DNA from: Talaromyces rugulosus
Lineage: Eukaryota > Ascomycota > Eurotiomycetes > Eurotiales > Trichocomaceae
DNA length: 64,000 bases
Assembly (NCBI RefSeq): GCF_013368755.1
Contig: NC_049564.1
Location: 2,984,001 to 3,048,000 of the forward strand
Direction: 5' to 3'
This document shows, one piece after another, positions 1 through 12,300 of this stretch; the first letter of the stretch is position 1; every line of letters begins with the position of its first letter. Below the pieces are notes generated by a model that saw only the letters and a program-made list of their open reading frames with translations, had not been told where the DNA came from and did no database searches. The position numbers were made by a program, and so were the translations under genes.

Positions 1-1
1 A

Positions 2-133
2 AGTGAGAAGTATGAAGACGTCGATGTTGACATGGCTGTGCATGCAGAGTGCCTGCAAGAGACTGTTTCCGAGCAGCTCGGGAAACCCAGAGGGAAATCT
101 TTGGCTGAGACATCTTTCGCGTATGCCAGTTGA
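2..133 (+). CDS. possible 3' end of an upstream gene (partial)
   Basis: An open frame enters at the left edge and runs 43 codons to a TGA. The translation is acidic and hydrophilic (it begins SEKYEDVDVDMAVHAE). It could be the last exon of a gene starting outside the window. I do not recognise the protein, and so short an open stretch could occur by chance. The alternative is plain intergenic DNA. Confidence 0.25.
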   Translation, partial: SEKYEDVDVDMAVHAECLQETVSEQLGKPRGKSLAETSFAYAS

Positions 134-759
134 GGTGAATCGGTCTTGTCTGGTCTGCGACTCCGGAGAAAATCGATGTTGACGTCGGGGAGAATTGATA
201 CCATCTTATCTCCATGCCCTTCACCGCCCACGGCAGAATGGCCACGCTTACAAATTGTCTATCGGTCATTTGCCCATAATGCAAATCACTATACATGTAA
301 AAATCATATAAAGTCGACACTGGGAAAATACCTGCAGATACTATAGGAAGCAAATATCTTCCTGTTTTCTTCCTGGATTATCCCCACGTCGGAATTCCAC
401 TTAGCATCACGTATGAAGACGTCTTAGCGCCATCACACACGGCAGTTGAGAATCTCTTGGATTGTAGAATAACTTTTCGTAATTCTATGCTTGATTTTTC
501 ATATACACCATAATCAAGTACATCAATATTTTAACAATACCTCCTTTCACAACCATTGACAACAATATACAACCCCACTCACTGGGTAAGCGGCATTTCG
601 CGGCAGAAAACGGCGATATGCTTATCGATCTTATCACCCCTCTTCGACATTGGTATTTGTGTTATAGCTCGAAAACCATTTACTTGGGCTCAACTAAGGG
701 TCAGATATATATTGCAGCTCAATCCTTCAACTGGAAAGGATTTCTTGTTGGTTCGAAAG
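134..759. other. intergenic / kynureninase upstream region
   Basis: No convincing gene. The stretch is AT-rich toward the kynureninase start and should hold its promoter and 5' leader. An open frame continues upstream of the chosen kynureninase ATG, but it begins at a TTG and shows no family similarity, so I read it as leader. Confidence 0.5.
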
Positions 760-2300
760 ATGGGGTCGGAGATTACTGGCAAGAACTTGGGTGACTACAG
801 CAGAGAATATGCAGCAGTGTTAGACGAAAAAGATGATCTAAAGCAGTTTCGCGATGAATTCATCATTCCGTCCAAGGAAGATCTCGCCCGAAAAACACTA
901 GCTACAGACCTAGAAAACGACCAGTCAGACCCACGCTGTCTATATCTCTGCGGAAACTCCCTAGGCCTCCAACCTCGGAATCTTCGCAAATACGTCGACC
1001 AATATCTCCGTTCCTGGGCTATCAAAGGTGTCACCGGCCACTTTGTTTCTCATGAAGATGCCTTGCTCCCGCCATATCTCCATATCGACGGGGCTGGATC
1101 GAAGATGCTCGCACCGATTGTGGGAGCTTTACCTAGTGAAGTTGCTCTCATGGGGACATTAACTGGTAATATACATATTCTGCTGAGCAGCTTCTACCGA
1201 CCAACTACGGAACGATATAAAATTATTCTCGAGGGCAAGGCTTTTCCCAGTGACCACGTAAGAGACCTTCTCTTGGCCTTTTTGAACCTGAGTCTTAGCT
1301 AATCAGGTATACCAGTACGCTGTCGAATCTCAAATCCAGCTCCACAATTTAGATCCTGCTACAGCAATGGTGCTGATCGAGCCCGAAGATCCAGCAAACC
1401 CTATATTGAGCACAGAACAAATATTAAAAGTGATTGATGACAACGCGTCAAGCACAGCACTGATTCTCCTTCCCGGAATCCAGTACTACACCGGTCAATA
1501 CTTTGATATCAAGAAAATCACAGCACACGCGCATTCCAAGGGCATACTCATCGGATGGGACTGTGCACATGCAGTTGGAAACGTTGAATTGCAATTACAT
1601 GACTGGGAAGTGGATTTCGCGGCCTGGTGTCACTACAAATACGTCAATAGTGGCCCTGGAGCCATGGCTGGATTGTTCGTGCACGAAAAACATGGAAAAG
1701 TCAGTCTGAAAGAGCAGGACGGTCACTACGATTATCGCCCTCGACTGACAGGCTGGTGGGGTCATGATAAGGAAACCCGGTTTGCTATGGATAACAGTAT
1801 GCAATTCCTTGGAACACTATTTTATCATACAGGATTTTAACAGATATTTAGAATTCGTTCCCCAAGAAGGCGCCGCCGGCTTCCAAATATCCAACCCATC
1901 AGCCCTAGACCTCAGCGCCGTGGCATCATCTCTTGAATTATTCAACAAAGCCACAATGCCAGCACTACGCAAGAAATCACTCGCTCTAACCAACTATCTC
2001 GAATCCCTTCTCCTGGACTCCCCTTCTTCCAAGGAAAACAACGTCAACACACTTTTCACTCTAATCACTCCGTCAAACCCCGAAGAGCGCGGCGCTCAGA
2101 TCAGTATCCGTCTTGAGCAGGGGCTGCTAGATACCGTCCTAGAAGTGCTGGAAGAGAATGGCGTCGTGATTGACGAGCGGAAGCCGGATGTTGTCCGTGT
2201 TGCCCCTACGCCGTTGTATAATACTTTCACCGACGTATGGGATTTTTGTCAGATTTTCTTTCAAGCGTGTAGGAAGGCTGCTGATGTGGTGGGAAGGTAA
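760..2300 (+). CDS. bna5: kynureninase (tryptophan to NAD pathway)
   Basis: PLP enzyme that cleaves kynurenine to anthranilate and 3-hydroxykynurenine to 3-hydroxyanthranilate, in cytosolic tryptophan degradation and de novo NAD synthesis. Exons 760-1257, 1316-1796 and 1852-2300 join in frame to 475 aa, close to the usual length of about 460. Recognisable blocks are [11 protein letters not shown] near residue 60, GTLTGNIH, the WDCAHAVGN aspartate block, and [12 protein letters not shown], whose lysine (about residue 274) should form the Schiff base with [14 protein letters not shown] and the spliced [15 protein letters not shown] follow. Intron 2 ends at TTTAG, because the earlier CAG would bring in a stop. 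The start is the ATG of MGSEITGKN; upstream in-frame sequence lacks family similarity. Fungi often carry more than one kynureninase paralogue, so the symbol is a family-level assignment. Confidence 0.93.
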
Positions 2301-2408
2301 TATCGAGATTATCGATACGGGAAATCATGTATTACAAAGTTAAAAAGTTTTTTAAAAAATAAATAAATAGAAGCTTCACCACACTATTTCTATACATCAT
2401 GGTTCCAT

Positions 2409-4960
2409 CTAGAGCAAGAGCAACTCTCCACTTGCCACGACCATATCTCCATTAGCCGCGCCGCTAGTAGTTTGAGGCTGATATATCTGCTGCTGGTTCT
2501 GGTTGACGACATATTGAGACGTCTGGCCCGTTCCGCCCAGTCCGCCTAGGCTGCTATCTTGTCGGCCACCGAGGTCGAGGTTAGCCATTTGTTGTGGAGC
2601 GATGTTGTTGAAGTAGGCGTCTGCCGCGTTGACAGCAGAAGCGAGATCACCATTGTTAGGAGAATTACCGGAAGGCGATACAGGGGTTGGGGCGACGGGG
2701 GCTACAGGAGGAGCAGTAATGGCAAACACGCCGTTTTCGCCATCGCCACGTTGGCGTTTGACTAGCGCAGGGCTTTCTATGAGGCGTTTGGGTCGCGCTG
2801 ATCGGAAGACTTGTTGAACTGGTTTGAGGTAGACTGTAGCCAGGGTTCCAACGTTTAAGCATAATTCTTCGAGTGTCTTTGGCTCTAGTTTTTCGCTCTC
2901 CGCTGTAATCGGTGGCTTTTCGCCCATAACAATATCCTTGGCGGAAGCCGGGTCTGTTGACAAGAGACGCCAGTACATGTACCCTCGATCGCGAAGATCC
3001 GGGTCATCAGTGTCTTCTGTGCACCATTTGAGAACCTGCGGTACCAGCTGCTGACCCTTGGTCGGGCGTTGAATGAAGAGTTTCACTGTAGCTGTGAGCA
3101 ACGCAAGTTGGACTTCGATGGACTCGTCGTGGAAAGTCGCCAGGTAGTCTTGTAGTAAGCCATCCGAGTTATCGATCCGGTCGGCATACTGTCCAATAAT
3201 CCAAATGATGGCGGCCTTTGCCTCGGGTTCATCAAGCTCGTCTATGTTTTGAATGACAGCGCCGATGATTCCTTCGTACTGGTTGGGATATTTACGGAAG
3301 ATATTGCGAATCACGACAGTAGCTTCCTGGACAATATAAGGGATCTTTGCATTGACAAGCTCCAAAAGAGTGTCGATGCATTCTCGCGCAGCAGACTCAA
3401 TTTTGATGGCTAGTTTTCCGATAGCTCGAACGGCTTTGCGGACAAAGTGGACATCAATCTCCGTCGCATATCTTTGATACAGTCAGCAACAGTCAATAAG
3501 GAAGAAAGAATTACTTACTCTCGCAGCTCTGCAAGCACCACACCGATATTATCTTTGGTTGCAAGCATAAAGATAAGTTCCAGTTTCGTCACTTTGACAT
3601 ATATCGGATCATTGTATTTGCAGAAAAAGACGCGGATATCATTCCGAAGTACGTCGGGTCGTTTTTGTAAAATCAAGATTGCATTTCGCAGTGCCAGATA
3701 TTGCACCTCGGGAGGTTTTGATAAAAGGGTAACAAGAGGCGGTGATAGCTTTTTCGACAAGCTTGTTACTTGTTTTTCGTCGCTGATATAGTTTATGAGA
3801 TAAAGGATGACTCGGATCGAGGTCAGCACCACTGCAGAATTAGAGTGAGATAAACGAGGCGCGATTCGTTCCGCCAAAAGTAAAGCTTCGCCAGAGTCCC
3901 TTGGCACGTATGCCATCAGAGATTCTAGAATATAAGTCTGGCCCCATCTAGACTCGATTAGCGGGAGTTGTATTGATAGATGTTTCGGGTGGCTTACTCT
4001 GAACAATCGGCCAAGACTGATACCACTTTCGAGGCACTCGCGTAATCTATCGTTAATGATATAGATTCGCTGCGCTCCCAAATGTCAACCAGAGACGCCA
4101 AGACACTGGAAACAACGGTGGGGTTTTCGTCTTTCAGCATCTTGTTCAAACGTTCAATAAGATCTGAGCCTTCAACCATCTTCTTGTGGTGATCATAGAG
4201 CTTCGCTACACAGAACGCGGCCGTTTTTCGCACATATGGATCAATGTCAACCATTAAGCGCTTAGCCGGGTCGACTGTTGCCTCGACAAACTCTCGGACA
4301 TGGATGTATGATATAGTTCGAAGAGCGAGGGCGCGCACTAGGGGGTTGTGGTCATCCATATCCTATGCATTTGTTAGAACCAAACACAGCCAACTGCCGA
4401 ATTTTGTGACCTACATCCACTAGGATCGGTAAAGACTTGAGCGCGATTTCCGGCTTCGCTCGCGCGTAGTTGACCAAAAAGAGAAAGCACCTATTCCGCC
4501 CCAAAACCAATAGTCAATCAAAATTGTCCTCGTCGCGGACAGGGTGACCAGCACATACATTTTCTTGATCTCCAGACTTGGAATAGTCATGCAGGCGATG
4601 ATATCCGGAAACAGACCGACCATATCATTATTGCTCATCGTCATATTGGCGACGATCTTTTTCAGCGCAATCTTCTTTGCCGAGTGGTTCTTGTCCTTTT
4701 TCCCTCCGCTGTTGAGCTCCATGCGCAACTCCGCGACCTTGCCCTGTGGTGTTCGAGAAAATGGTGAGCCATACAGCCCAGAATGGGGGACAACGCCAAT
4801 AAACATCATGGAAGGAAAAGGATTTTCTTGCAGGTGGCGAGCATATCAAACATGACTATTTTGTGTAGACACGGATAAAGAAAGAATACAGGTCTGCAAG
4901 TGTGGGGGATAGGAGACGACGTACCCTAGCAAAGAGCTTTGCATCTCCGCCTGAACTCAT
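2409..4960 (-). CDS. apl2: AP-1 clathrin adaptor complex, beta subunit
   Basis: Large beta-adaptin subunit of AP-1, which selects cargo and recruits clathrin at the trans-Golgi network and endosomes. Exons on the minus strand, in order: 4925-4960, 4743-4559, 4490-4415, 4362-3998, 3947-3519, 3471-2409, giving 717 aa. The N-terminus MSSGGDAKLFAR joins GKVAELRMELNSG, the classic start of beta adaptins. HEAT/armadillo repeats follow (NPLVRALALRTISYI, DPYVRKTAAFCVAKLYD, VQYLALRNAILILQKRP) to about residue 570. The C-terminal 150 residues are a low-complexity hinge rich in N, Q, P and G, with no globular ear domain, which I believe is usual for filamentous-fungal AP-1 beta. AP-2 beta is the alternative; the sequence fits AP-1 better. 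The gene is divergent from emc4 and its 3' end faces that of kynureninase. Confidence 0.93.
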
Positions 4961-5619
4961 GGTGGCTTAAAATGAGGGGAAGGCGATATGAGCGAAAACC
5001 CAAAAATAGCCAGACACGAGTCTAGTCGATGCGCCTATGCCAGACAGTGACACGGCCGATCACATGAATTGAATATCGCTGAATGAGGTGTGAGGAGGGG
5101 TGGGCGCGCAAATAACTCTGGGATCTAGTTGGTTGGCTGAGTCCAACGCTCCATGCCTCGATCGATCGCGGACTGATAACGTCAAAGGAGTGCAAATCGC
5201 CGTGGATTATGTCGTTTTTCTTTCTTTTTGGATTGATATCAGAGGTGTAGTGCAGTGCGGTGCGGTGCGGTAGTGTTCAGGGAGCTGGGGCGAGACTAGA
5301 GTTAGCTTGGAATGCAACGAACAGATCTCAAGAAAAGCACATTTCTAACCGGTGGATTTGAGACCCGAGCACACTGAGTCGAGTGCACAATCAGACGGCG
5401 ATTGACGAGCTGTGAGATATCGAGATACAAAAAAAGGAGAAGAAGGTGTTGTCGTTGCATCCAGCAGCGTCAAATGGGCAACCACGAGCCTCCGTTGCGG
5501 GTCCGCCGGCAGACCGCAGACGGAACTGCTTCTTTTCTCTCCGCAGCGCTACGTCAAAGCAATAATACAACCACAACAGCTCATCGTCCTTTTAACGCCA
5601 TAACTACTAGATATTCGAC
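4961..5619. promoter_or_regulatory. bidirectional promoter region, apl2 / emc4
   Basis: A 659-bp gap between two divergent start codons. It holds a short run of near-repeats (gtgcagtgcggtgcggtgcgg near 5250) and CT/GA-rich leader sequence. I see no clear TATA box. Short open frames here look like chance. Confidence 0.45.
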
Positions 5620-6294
5620 ATGTCAGCTTCGCCGTTGCCGCCCAAATGGGTGGTTGAGATGAACACGCCTCTGGCCAAGAAACCCAAAGCTGGCAACAAC
5701 ATTCGCAATCCTCCTGGCTTTGCAGCCAAGCCGACTGGCAAGCAGGTAGCCATCCCAACATCCATTTTATACGTCTCCAAACAAACCCAACTAACCCGGT
5801 CTGTCAATTAAATAGCAACGCAACGCCCAACCCACGCGCGAACGCCAGCCCGCCGAGACCGAAGCCCTCAAGCTCAAAAAGGCATGGGAAGTCGCCCTGG
5901 CCCCCTCGAAACAGATCCCCATGAACGCGATTATGATGTACATGTCCGGCAACAGCCTGCAGATTTTCAGTATCATGATGGTGTTTATGCTCTTCAAGGG
6001 CCCCATCCAGGGCCTGATTGCTACGAATGCCCAGTTTCTCAAGTTTGAGACCGAGTCGAACCGTGCAAAGCTCTGGGGTTGTAAGGCAGTTTACGTTTTG
6101 ATGCAGTTGGTGCTGCTGGGACTGGGTATTTGGAAGGTTAATACGATGGGCTTGTTACCGTATGAACTTCTTTTCTTCGTCTCCGTCTTTTGAATTACCT
6201 GCTAACTGTTCGATATAGAACCACGAGGTCGGATTGGCTGGCATGGGAGGGAGAGAGGCAGCCGCTAGAACGGGCTTATTTTGCTTTTAGCTGA
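5620..6294 (+). CDS. emc4: ER membrane protein complex subunit 4 (EMC4)
   Basis: Subunit of the ER membrane complex, which inserts tail-anchored and multispanning proteins into the ER membrane. Exons 5620-5745, 5816-6159 and 6219-6294 give 181 aa, the normal size. The N-terminus is hydrophilic (MSASPLPPKWVVEMNTP). The DUF1077 core holds PMNAIMMYMSGNSLQIFSIM and a second hydrophobic segment, VYVLMQLVLLGLGIWKVN. The third exon restores the conserved C-terminus LLPTTRSDWLAWEGER. Without the second intron the frame runs into a false tail, which supports the splice. Topology is probably two to three membrane segments with a cytosolic N-terminus. Confidence 0.92.
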
Positions 6295-6843
6295 GGAATA
6301 TTCGAGGTTGATAAAAATGGTGTAGCTTAAACCGATATATGGTTCTCTATATAATTAACAATCTGACAGTAAAGTGAAAAACGTCGTTATAAACATTTCA
6401 TTTCTAGCTAGAACTAAACTCGTCAAGATGATCAAAGCTTCCTGAGTACACTATTATATTAGTCCTGCAGGCCTTGGTATAGGCCTCACTATAGCTTCTA
6501 TTTGAATTGTAGTTAACCTGCAACACATCAAGAAATATAGATGTATCAAATTCTGCAACGTAGAAAGTGGTTAGCAACTTGCGGGCGTTTTACAACCATT
6601 TCACACTTTGCAACATCACCACATTACCGATACATCACAAAAAGTCACCACGCTTAGAAAATTAGATACGTAGTGACATTTGCAACAGTAAGGCATGTGT
6701 AGTCTTCTTAATACGTTGCAAACCTACACAACGTCGCCGCAACGTTGCTGAATGGTATCCGCGTTCCTGCATTTTCCGGTATTGGTAACTTTCATCATTC
6801 ATAACAATGGTATATCTAGATAGCTAGTATGCCGAGCTATCTT
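6295..6843. other. convergent intergenic region with repeated GCAAC words
   Basis: Lies between two convergent 3' ends. AT-rich, no coding signal. The words GCAAC/GTTGC recur at least seven times between about 6510 and 6750, including the perfect palindrome GCAACGTTGC near 6741. This may be a decayed repeat or chance. Polyadenylation signals for both genes should lie here. Confidence 0.4.
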
Positions 6844-8552
6844 CTATTGTTTTTCACTTTCATCCTGTCGCACCCGCCGCTCCTCTCTCCACTTGGGTCC
6901 ATATCGAACCAGCAGCATCAGTAAAGGTCCAGTGCAGGCCATGAGCAGCGCAATAAACGTATAGCACCAGCCCCTCCCCATTGCCTTGAACATAGGCTCG
7001 ATGACCGCCGTCGCTCCAGCGCCCAAAAGACAACGGGTGATGTTGCTCGCCGCAGTAGCAGTCGCCGCGGTGGTCGGGTAAAGGTCAATGAGCAGCGTGC
7101 TGACAGTGTTAAACGAGCCGGTCAAGCAGAATCCTAGGAAAAAAACAATCACCGTCGGCGCGGCCAGATGCGTCTCGAAATCGACACACCAACCAAAGGC
7201 AATCACCAGGCAGACAGCGCCCGCTATTAGGGGAAATGCCATTTGCAGTCGGGCCTTTTCAATGGGAAAATCTTTGAGGTCGGTGTGTCGGTTACGTACT
7301 AGAGGCATGCCGATCTGTTTGGCAATTCGTCGGTAGTTGTAGTTTAGAAACTGGCCATTTATGAGAGCTGCCAGGGCAGACCCGACGCCAAAGGGCAGGT
7401 AGCATAGTCCTATTTGGAGGTCAGTCAGGTGGTAGGTGCTCCGATATATGGATGTGATGGCCACCCCAACATCGTAGAAGCCGGCAAACAAAATCGAGTT
7501 TGAGATGAGCAATAGACTCGTGTCTTTCTGGAAGACAATGGCCAGCGTGGGCAACGGATTGGGGAACGAAAGCTTGCGAGAGGCGGGGTCAAGCATTTGC
7601 TCCGCGGCTATGCGGTCCTCTTCGGAAGTCTTGCGAGCTTTGAGATAGCTGCTCAGAGACATGTTCCACGTGGGAGGCGGAATTGAGCCATTTCCCACCA
7701 CTTTTCGCGCAGTCTCTGGATAGAAAATAAAAAACTGCACGAGCCAGATGGCGGCTATGATCACCAGAAACCAGAAGATCGATCTCCAGCCCAGATATTG
7801 CGATAACAAACCGCCAATAGTCGGGCCCAGCGCTGGGCCCAAGAGAGAACCGGCCGTCACAAAGCCCATGTAGCCACCTCGCTCAGCAACAGTTGCAACA
7901 TCGGCTACGACGCCTGCAGAAAGTGCGATAGTGGTGCTGCTGCCGGCACTTTGCAGGCATCGAAGGACAAGGAGAGCAGCATAGCTGTTCTGTAGAGCCA
8001 GTCCGATATTGGCACACAGATAAATGACAAAGCAGAAAAAGTACGCAGGTCTTCTGCCAGCCTTGTCTGCGAAATCCCCAACGAAGATCGGCGCGATACC
8101 TTGGAAGATCTGGAAAATCATAAGCCACAACGCATAGCAAAAGCTAAAACAGACAAATCAAAACATACCATGTAGCTAGTCATGGTCAAATTGATCAACC
8201 CAATTGACACATGCAGATCAGAAGCCAGAGTATTCAATGCCGGAAAATAAATCTGCGACGACAAGGGCGAAAAGAACCCAGCACACGACGAGCAAATGAC
8301 AATATATCGCTTCATGCCTTTGGGGAAGGCTGAGTATTCCATAACCGAAGAGGCCCGAGTATCGCTCTTCTCGAGATCGGAAGGAGGAAGAGGAGTTGTT
8401 GTTATTGCATCTTCTTCTTTTCCTTCATCCTTCTCGTCACCGCTACTGTTATCGACGTGCCCCTCATCGACGAGGGAAGGTGTAGATCTCATTGCTTGTT
8501 CATGTGGCAACGACAATGGCATCTTCTTCTCCAAGTCGTCATCGACAGCCAT
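6844..8552 (-). CDS. MFS drug/metabolite exporter (DHA1-type)
   Basis: Major facilitator superfamily transporter of the 12-TM DHA1 group, expected in the plasma membrane as a proton-coupled exporter. Exons 8552-8169 and 8109-6844 give 549 aa. The first 75 residues are a charged cytosolic tail. TM1 contains YIVICSSCAGFFSPLSSQIYFPAL, then LTMTSYM joins IFQGIAPIFVGDFADKAGRRP, which contains the MFS loop 2-3 signature. The TM5 motif C is visible as GSLLGPALGPTIGGLLSQ and is typical of antiporters. A long central loop separates the two halves. The closest familiar groups are the Qdr/Dtr1/citrate-exporter relatives, but the substrate cannot be read from sequence. The upstream region holds a perfect inverted repeat (see 8646). 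Confidence 0.9.
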
Positions 8553-8645
8553 TGGGCCGAGTCAGGGCATTCCCTGAAGATAAAAAGACGACTGTCAAGA
8601 ATTGAGTGCGGAGGAGCGAGTCATTCCATCATACATGTTATAATA

Positions 8646-8662
8646 GTGGAGCTTCGCTCCAC
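8646..8662. promoter_or_regulatory. perfect 7-bp inverted repeat upstream of the MFS gene
   Basis: GTGGAGC, three bases TTC, then GCTCCAC: a perfect dyad 94-110 bp upstream of the exporter start codon. The half-site spacing resembles binding sites of dimeric zinc-cluster regulators, though the half-site is not the usual CGG. It could also be a chance hairpin. Confidence 0.35.
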
Positions 8663-9377
8663 GATTAACGATATAGTAGCAAGTCCTCTCCTCTTCTCCA
8701 CCTCGAACAGAGCCACAAAAGGCAACTGGTCTGAAAGGAGAAAAAAAAAGATAACATAGCGCTCCCATTGGGCGTTAATCGACAAATCCCATGGGTCTGG
8801 CTACTGGTCACAATATTGGCGGTGCCGTGCTTTCCGTGTTAGCGCATGGTGACTTTGATCCTTTGCTGTGGTGGAGGCGGCGGTATTATTGGGTGCGTGG
8901 CGGGGAGAAGGAAGCTGGTGCGTGGCGGGCGTGGCGCCGGTGCGGGCACCATAAAACGATGATAACCGGTTCTATGCCGATTCTGCCGTGTCTCTCAGTA
9001 GTCTGCATGTCAATGCAGTGTGGTGTGGATTCGAAACAGTCTCTGATTATATGTACACTCACTCAACAAGTCATATGTAGTTAGACAAATATTCTTGATT
9101 GAGGATATAAACAGGGAAAATTATTAATGACTGGGCAAACCAGAATCGTAAATATGTGGATTGGAGTCATGGAAACAGAAGACATGAAAAGAAAATAAAA
9201 ACATAACCATGAATGCTTGCTGCAGCACCAGCTGAAAAAATTAGGATGACATGAAGACTGTATACACAAATCGAATTTGGATGCATGCTGCGATGTGGAC
9301 AGGGAGAAGAAGTGTCCTAAATATTTGTATGCGAACCCATCCACAATCTAGAACAGAACAGAACGGATTTTTCCCTC
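8663..9377. other. intergenic, MFS upstream / bbc1 downstream
   Basis: No gene recognised. GC-rich near 8870-8960 with G-rich repeats, AT-rich toward the bbc1 stop. Probably MFS distal promoter plus bbc1 3' UTR. Confidence 0.4.
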
Positions 9378-12300
9378 TCATTGCTTGGAGTCATCCCAGC
9401 CGACCCAGCTTCTAGGCATAACGCGCCAGACTTTGACCTCGCCGCTTTTGAGATCGCCCAGCTTGAAGCTTTCGGGCTTCACTTTCTTGCTCTCGCGGCC
9501 TTGCTCCCAAGCGTGGATCTTCTTTTTAGTGCCGTCCCAGTCCACGATGACGCCGACATGATCGGGCTTTCCAACCTCGGAGTTGTACTTCTGATGTAGG
9601 GAGCCGCGGTGGCCCTGGAACCGTGTATTGCGGAAGCTAACGATATCTCCCGCGCGGATTTCATCGCTCTGTTGGATAGACGCATTGGCCAAGTTTGCGT
9701 AGACCAAGGCACCGTAGCTTCGTCCTCCGACAGGGGCGAGGGCGTCGGTGAGAGGGTTAAGCAAATACTGGATCAAACCGTGAGGTGTACCATCTCCAAC
9801 TGTCGTATTCTGAATGGAGTTGATGGCGGCCGAAATGCGCTTTCCATATTGCTCGTGAGCAGCTTCTAGTTGATCCTGTCGTAATCGGTTCGGAGGACCC
9901 TCATGTCGCTGCTCAAGAGAGACGTCACTTGGGTTTTTGGCGTCGAACTGAGCGTTGATGATGGTCTGGGAGTAGTCTGTAAATAGCACGTAAACATCCT
10001 TGCTAACCGTAGTCTTGCCACCTCGCTTTGTCGAAGTTGACTCCTCTACCTCATATATCACATCCTTCCGACCCTGGAATGCTGGCGGCGGGGTATTAGG
10101 CTGGGTCCACCAGAAACTGCTCTCAGCCAAGTCCACATCTGTTGCGATGAATCCCACATCTATCGAAGGCCGGGCAACGTCCATTGATCGACGAGTATTA
10201 GCTTGACTCCTAGATACGTCAAGGCTTGGCCGTCCTCGCGTTGGCAGTGCATCTGTTGTCGGAGGCGGAGGCGGAGGAGCAGCAGCTCTGTCGGGGCGCG
10301 GCGGAGGGGGCGCCTGAGGCAAAGTAGGAGAAGCATCATAAAGGTCGTCGTGTACATCCTTAGAAGCCGGTACTTGGACAGGCGGAGGAGGCGGAGGGGG
10401 TAACCTAGACTGAGGAGAATTGTATCGGTAGGGGTCGTACTCTTCATCGTCGCTGGCACGCCCCTCTTCCTCCTCGGCAAACCGGTCCTTCGCAACAGGA
10501 GGTGGAGGAGGAGGGGGTGCAGCCCTTGGGATATCCATTGATGCTCTCTTAGGGGGCTGACTTGGTGGCGGAGGCGGTACTGCTTGGGGAACCGTTGGCG
10601 GAAGGGGGGGAGGAGGGCGGGTATCTCGTGGAGATTGGAGGGACGCCTCCTCGCCTCCATCACCGAAACTAGAATGTCGGTCATGAGCTTTCAGTGCATC
10701 TTTGTGCTTTACACCAGACGCGATATCGGTATCGTAATCAGCTTCATATTCGGTGGTCTCGTCTTGGCTTTCATCATTCGCTGCAACAGAAGATTGGGTC
10801 ACGCTATGTGATGTACCTTGTCGACTTAAGGCACCAGGGGGCGGGGGAGGAGGTGGCCGAGCCTGTGGTGGCGACGATGGTTGAGGTGGGTTGGCTGGAA
10901 TTGGAGGAGGTCCGCGACTGAAACGCTTGTCTGACAATGTCGGGGACCTAGGAGAATCAAATGTCGACGAACGACGCGGGGGCGGGGGAGGAGCGTCAGG
11001 GGCAGGTCCTCCAGAGACCACTTCATTCAGCGACAAGTTCTTGGTGTTAACCGAGAGTTCGTCATCGGATTCTGAACCTGGGCTTAAAGAAGCCACAGAC
11101 TGGGGCGGTGGGGGTACGGGCCGTGAATCAAGAGGAGCTGCAGGAACAGGAGGCGGAGGAGGCCGACTTTCTGTTGGAGGCAAAGGTGGTACAGCACGCT
11201 CTTGAGGTGGTGGAGGCGGAGGAGCTCTATCGGTCGATTTCCGAGGTGCTGGCTCGCCCTCTGTCACATCCTCGATATCCGGTACCTCTTCAGCGGAATG
11301 CAGCTGTGTAATTGGAGCATTGGCTGACTCCTCTTCTTTCTCTGCCTTTGGTGAAGACAGGGATTCAGATTTTGGAACATTCATGCCCGGCAACGCCATA
11401 ATCGGAACTGGAGGTGCCTGGCTGGGAGGCGCGGAACGATCAGGCTCATCGACAGTATCTTCAGCATCCTGGGACGGTTTCGTCTTCTTTGGGGCTCCTT
11501 GTCCATACATGCCGGGCATACCACCCCCAAACATACCCATCATACCCATACCACCGCTCATCTTTGCCATTCGGGCTCTGAGTTCCATTTTCCTCTTTAC
11601 CTCGGGGTCCTCGTTCTCCTCGTCAGGATCCTCTTCTTCCTCTTCCTTTTCATCACTGTCATCTTCGCCACCTGTTTGGTCCGCAGCTGCTGCGGATTTG
11701 CGCGGAAGTCGCTCGTCAAAGTCTTCCTTGCTAGTCGAAGTCTCCTCTGCATCTTCAGTGTCACCAGCTCCTGAGTAATCAGCATCGTTTGTATCGCTAA
11801 CAAGCTCTCTGGAGGGCTGCGGTGGACTAGCAAGTTGTTGTGGTCTTGACTCCTCCAAATCATCGGTATCTACAACTGCATGCTCATCTCGAGGAGTCTG
11901 AAGACTGTCGGTGCGTTCCAGGTCAGCACCCTCCGTAATCGCCAGAGTCGTCGCGGCATCCTCGGATTCAGTCCGCTTCTTGGATGGCCTCTTTGGCTTC
12001 TCTTTCTTCTGAGCAGCGTCGGCCAGACGAGAAGCCTGTTCCATTTGTTGTTTCTGTAGAAGCGCAATTCTCTCCTTCAAACTGGTAGGTTTTGGTTGAT
12101 CTTCTTCAGTTTCAGATGGTTCCGCAGCAGCGGGTGGCAGCTGCGAAGCTTCCGAAACAGGTGGCTCTCTATTGACAACCTCTGGATCTTCGTTCCGGCG
12201 ATATATTTTTGGCGGGGGCTCCCTTGGAGGAGGAACGTAGGCATCCTTGCTCGGAGGGGGGGCGACGAATGGTTTCTTGATGAAGCTGGAACCACTCAGC

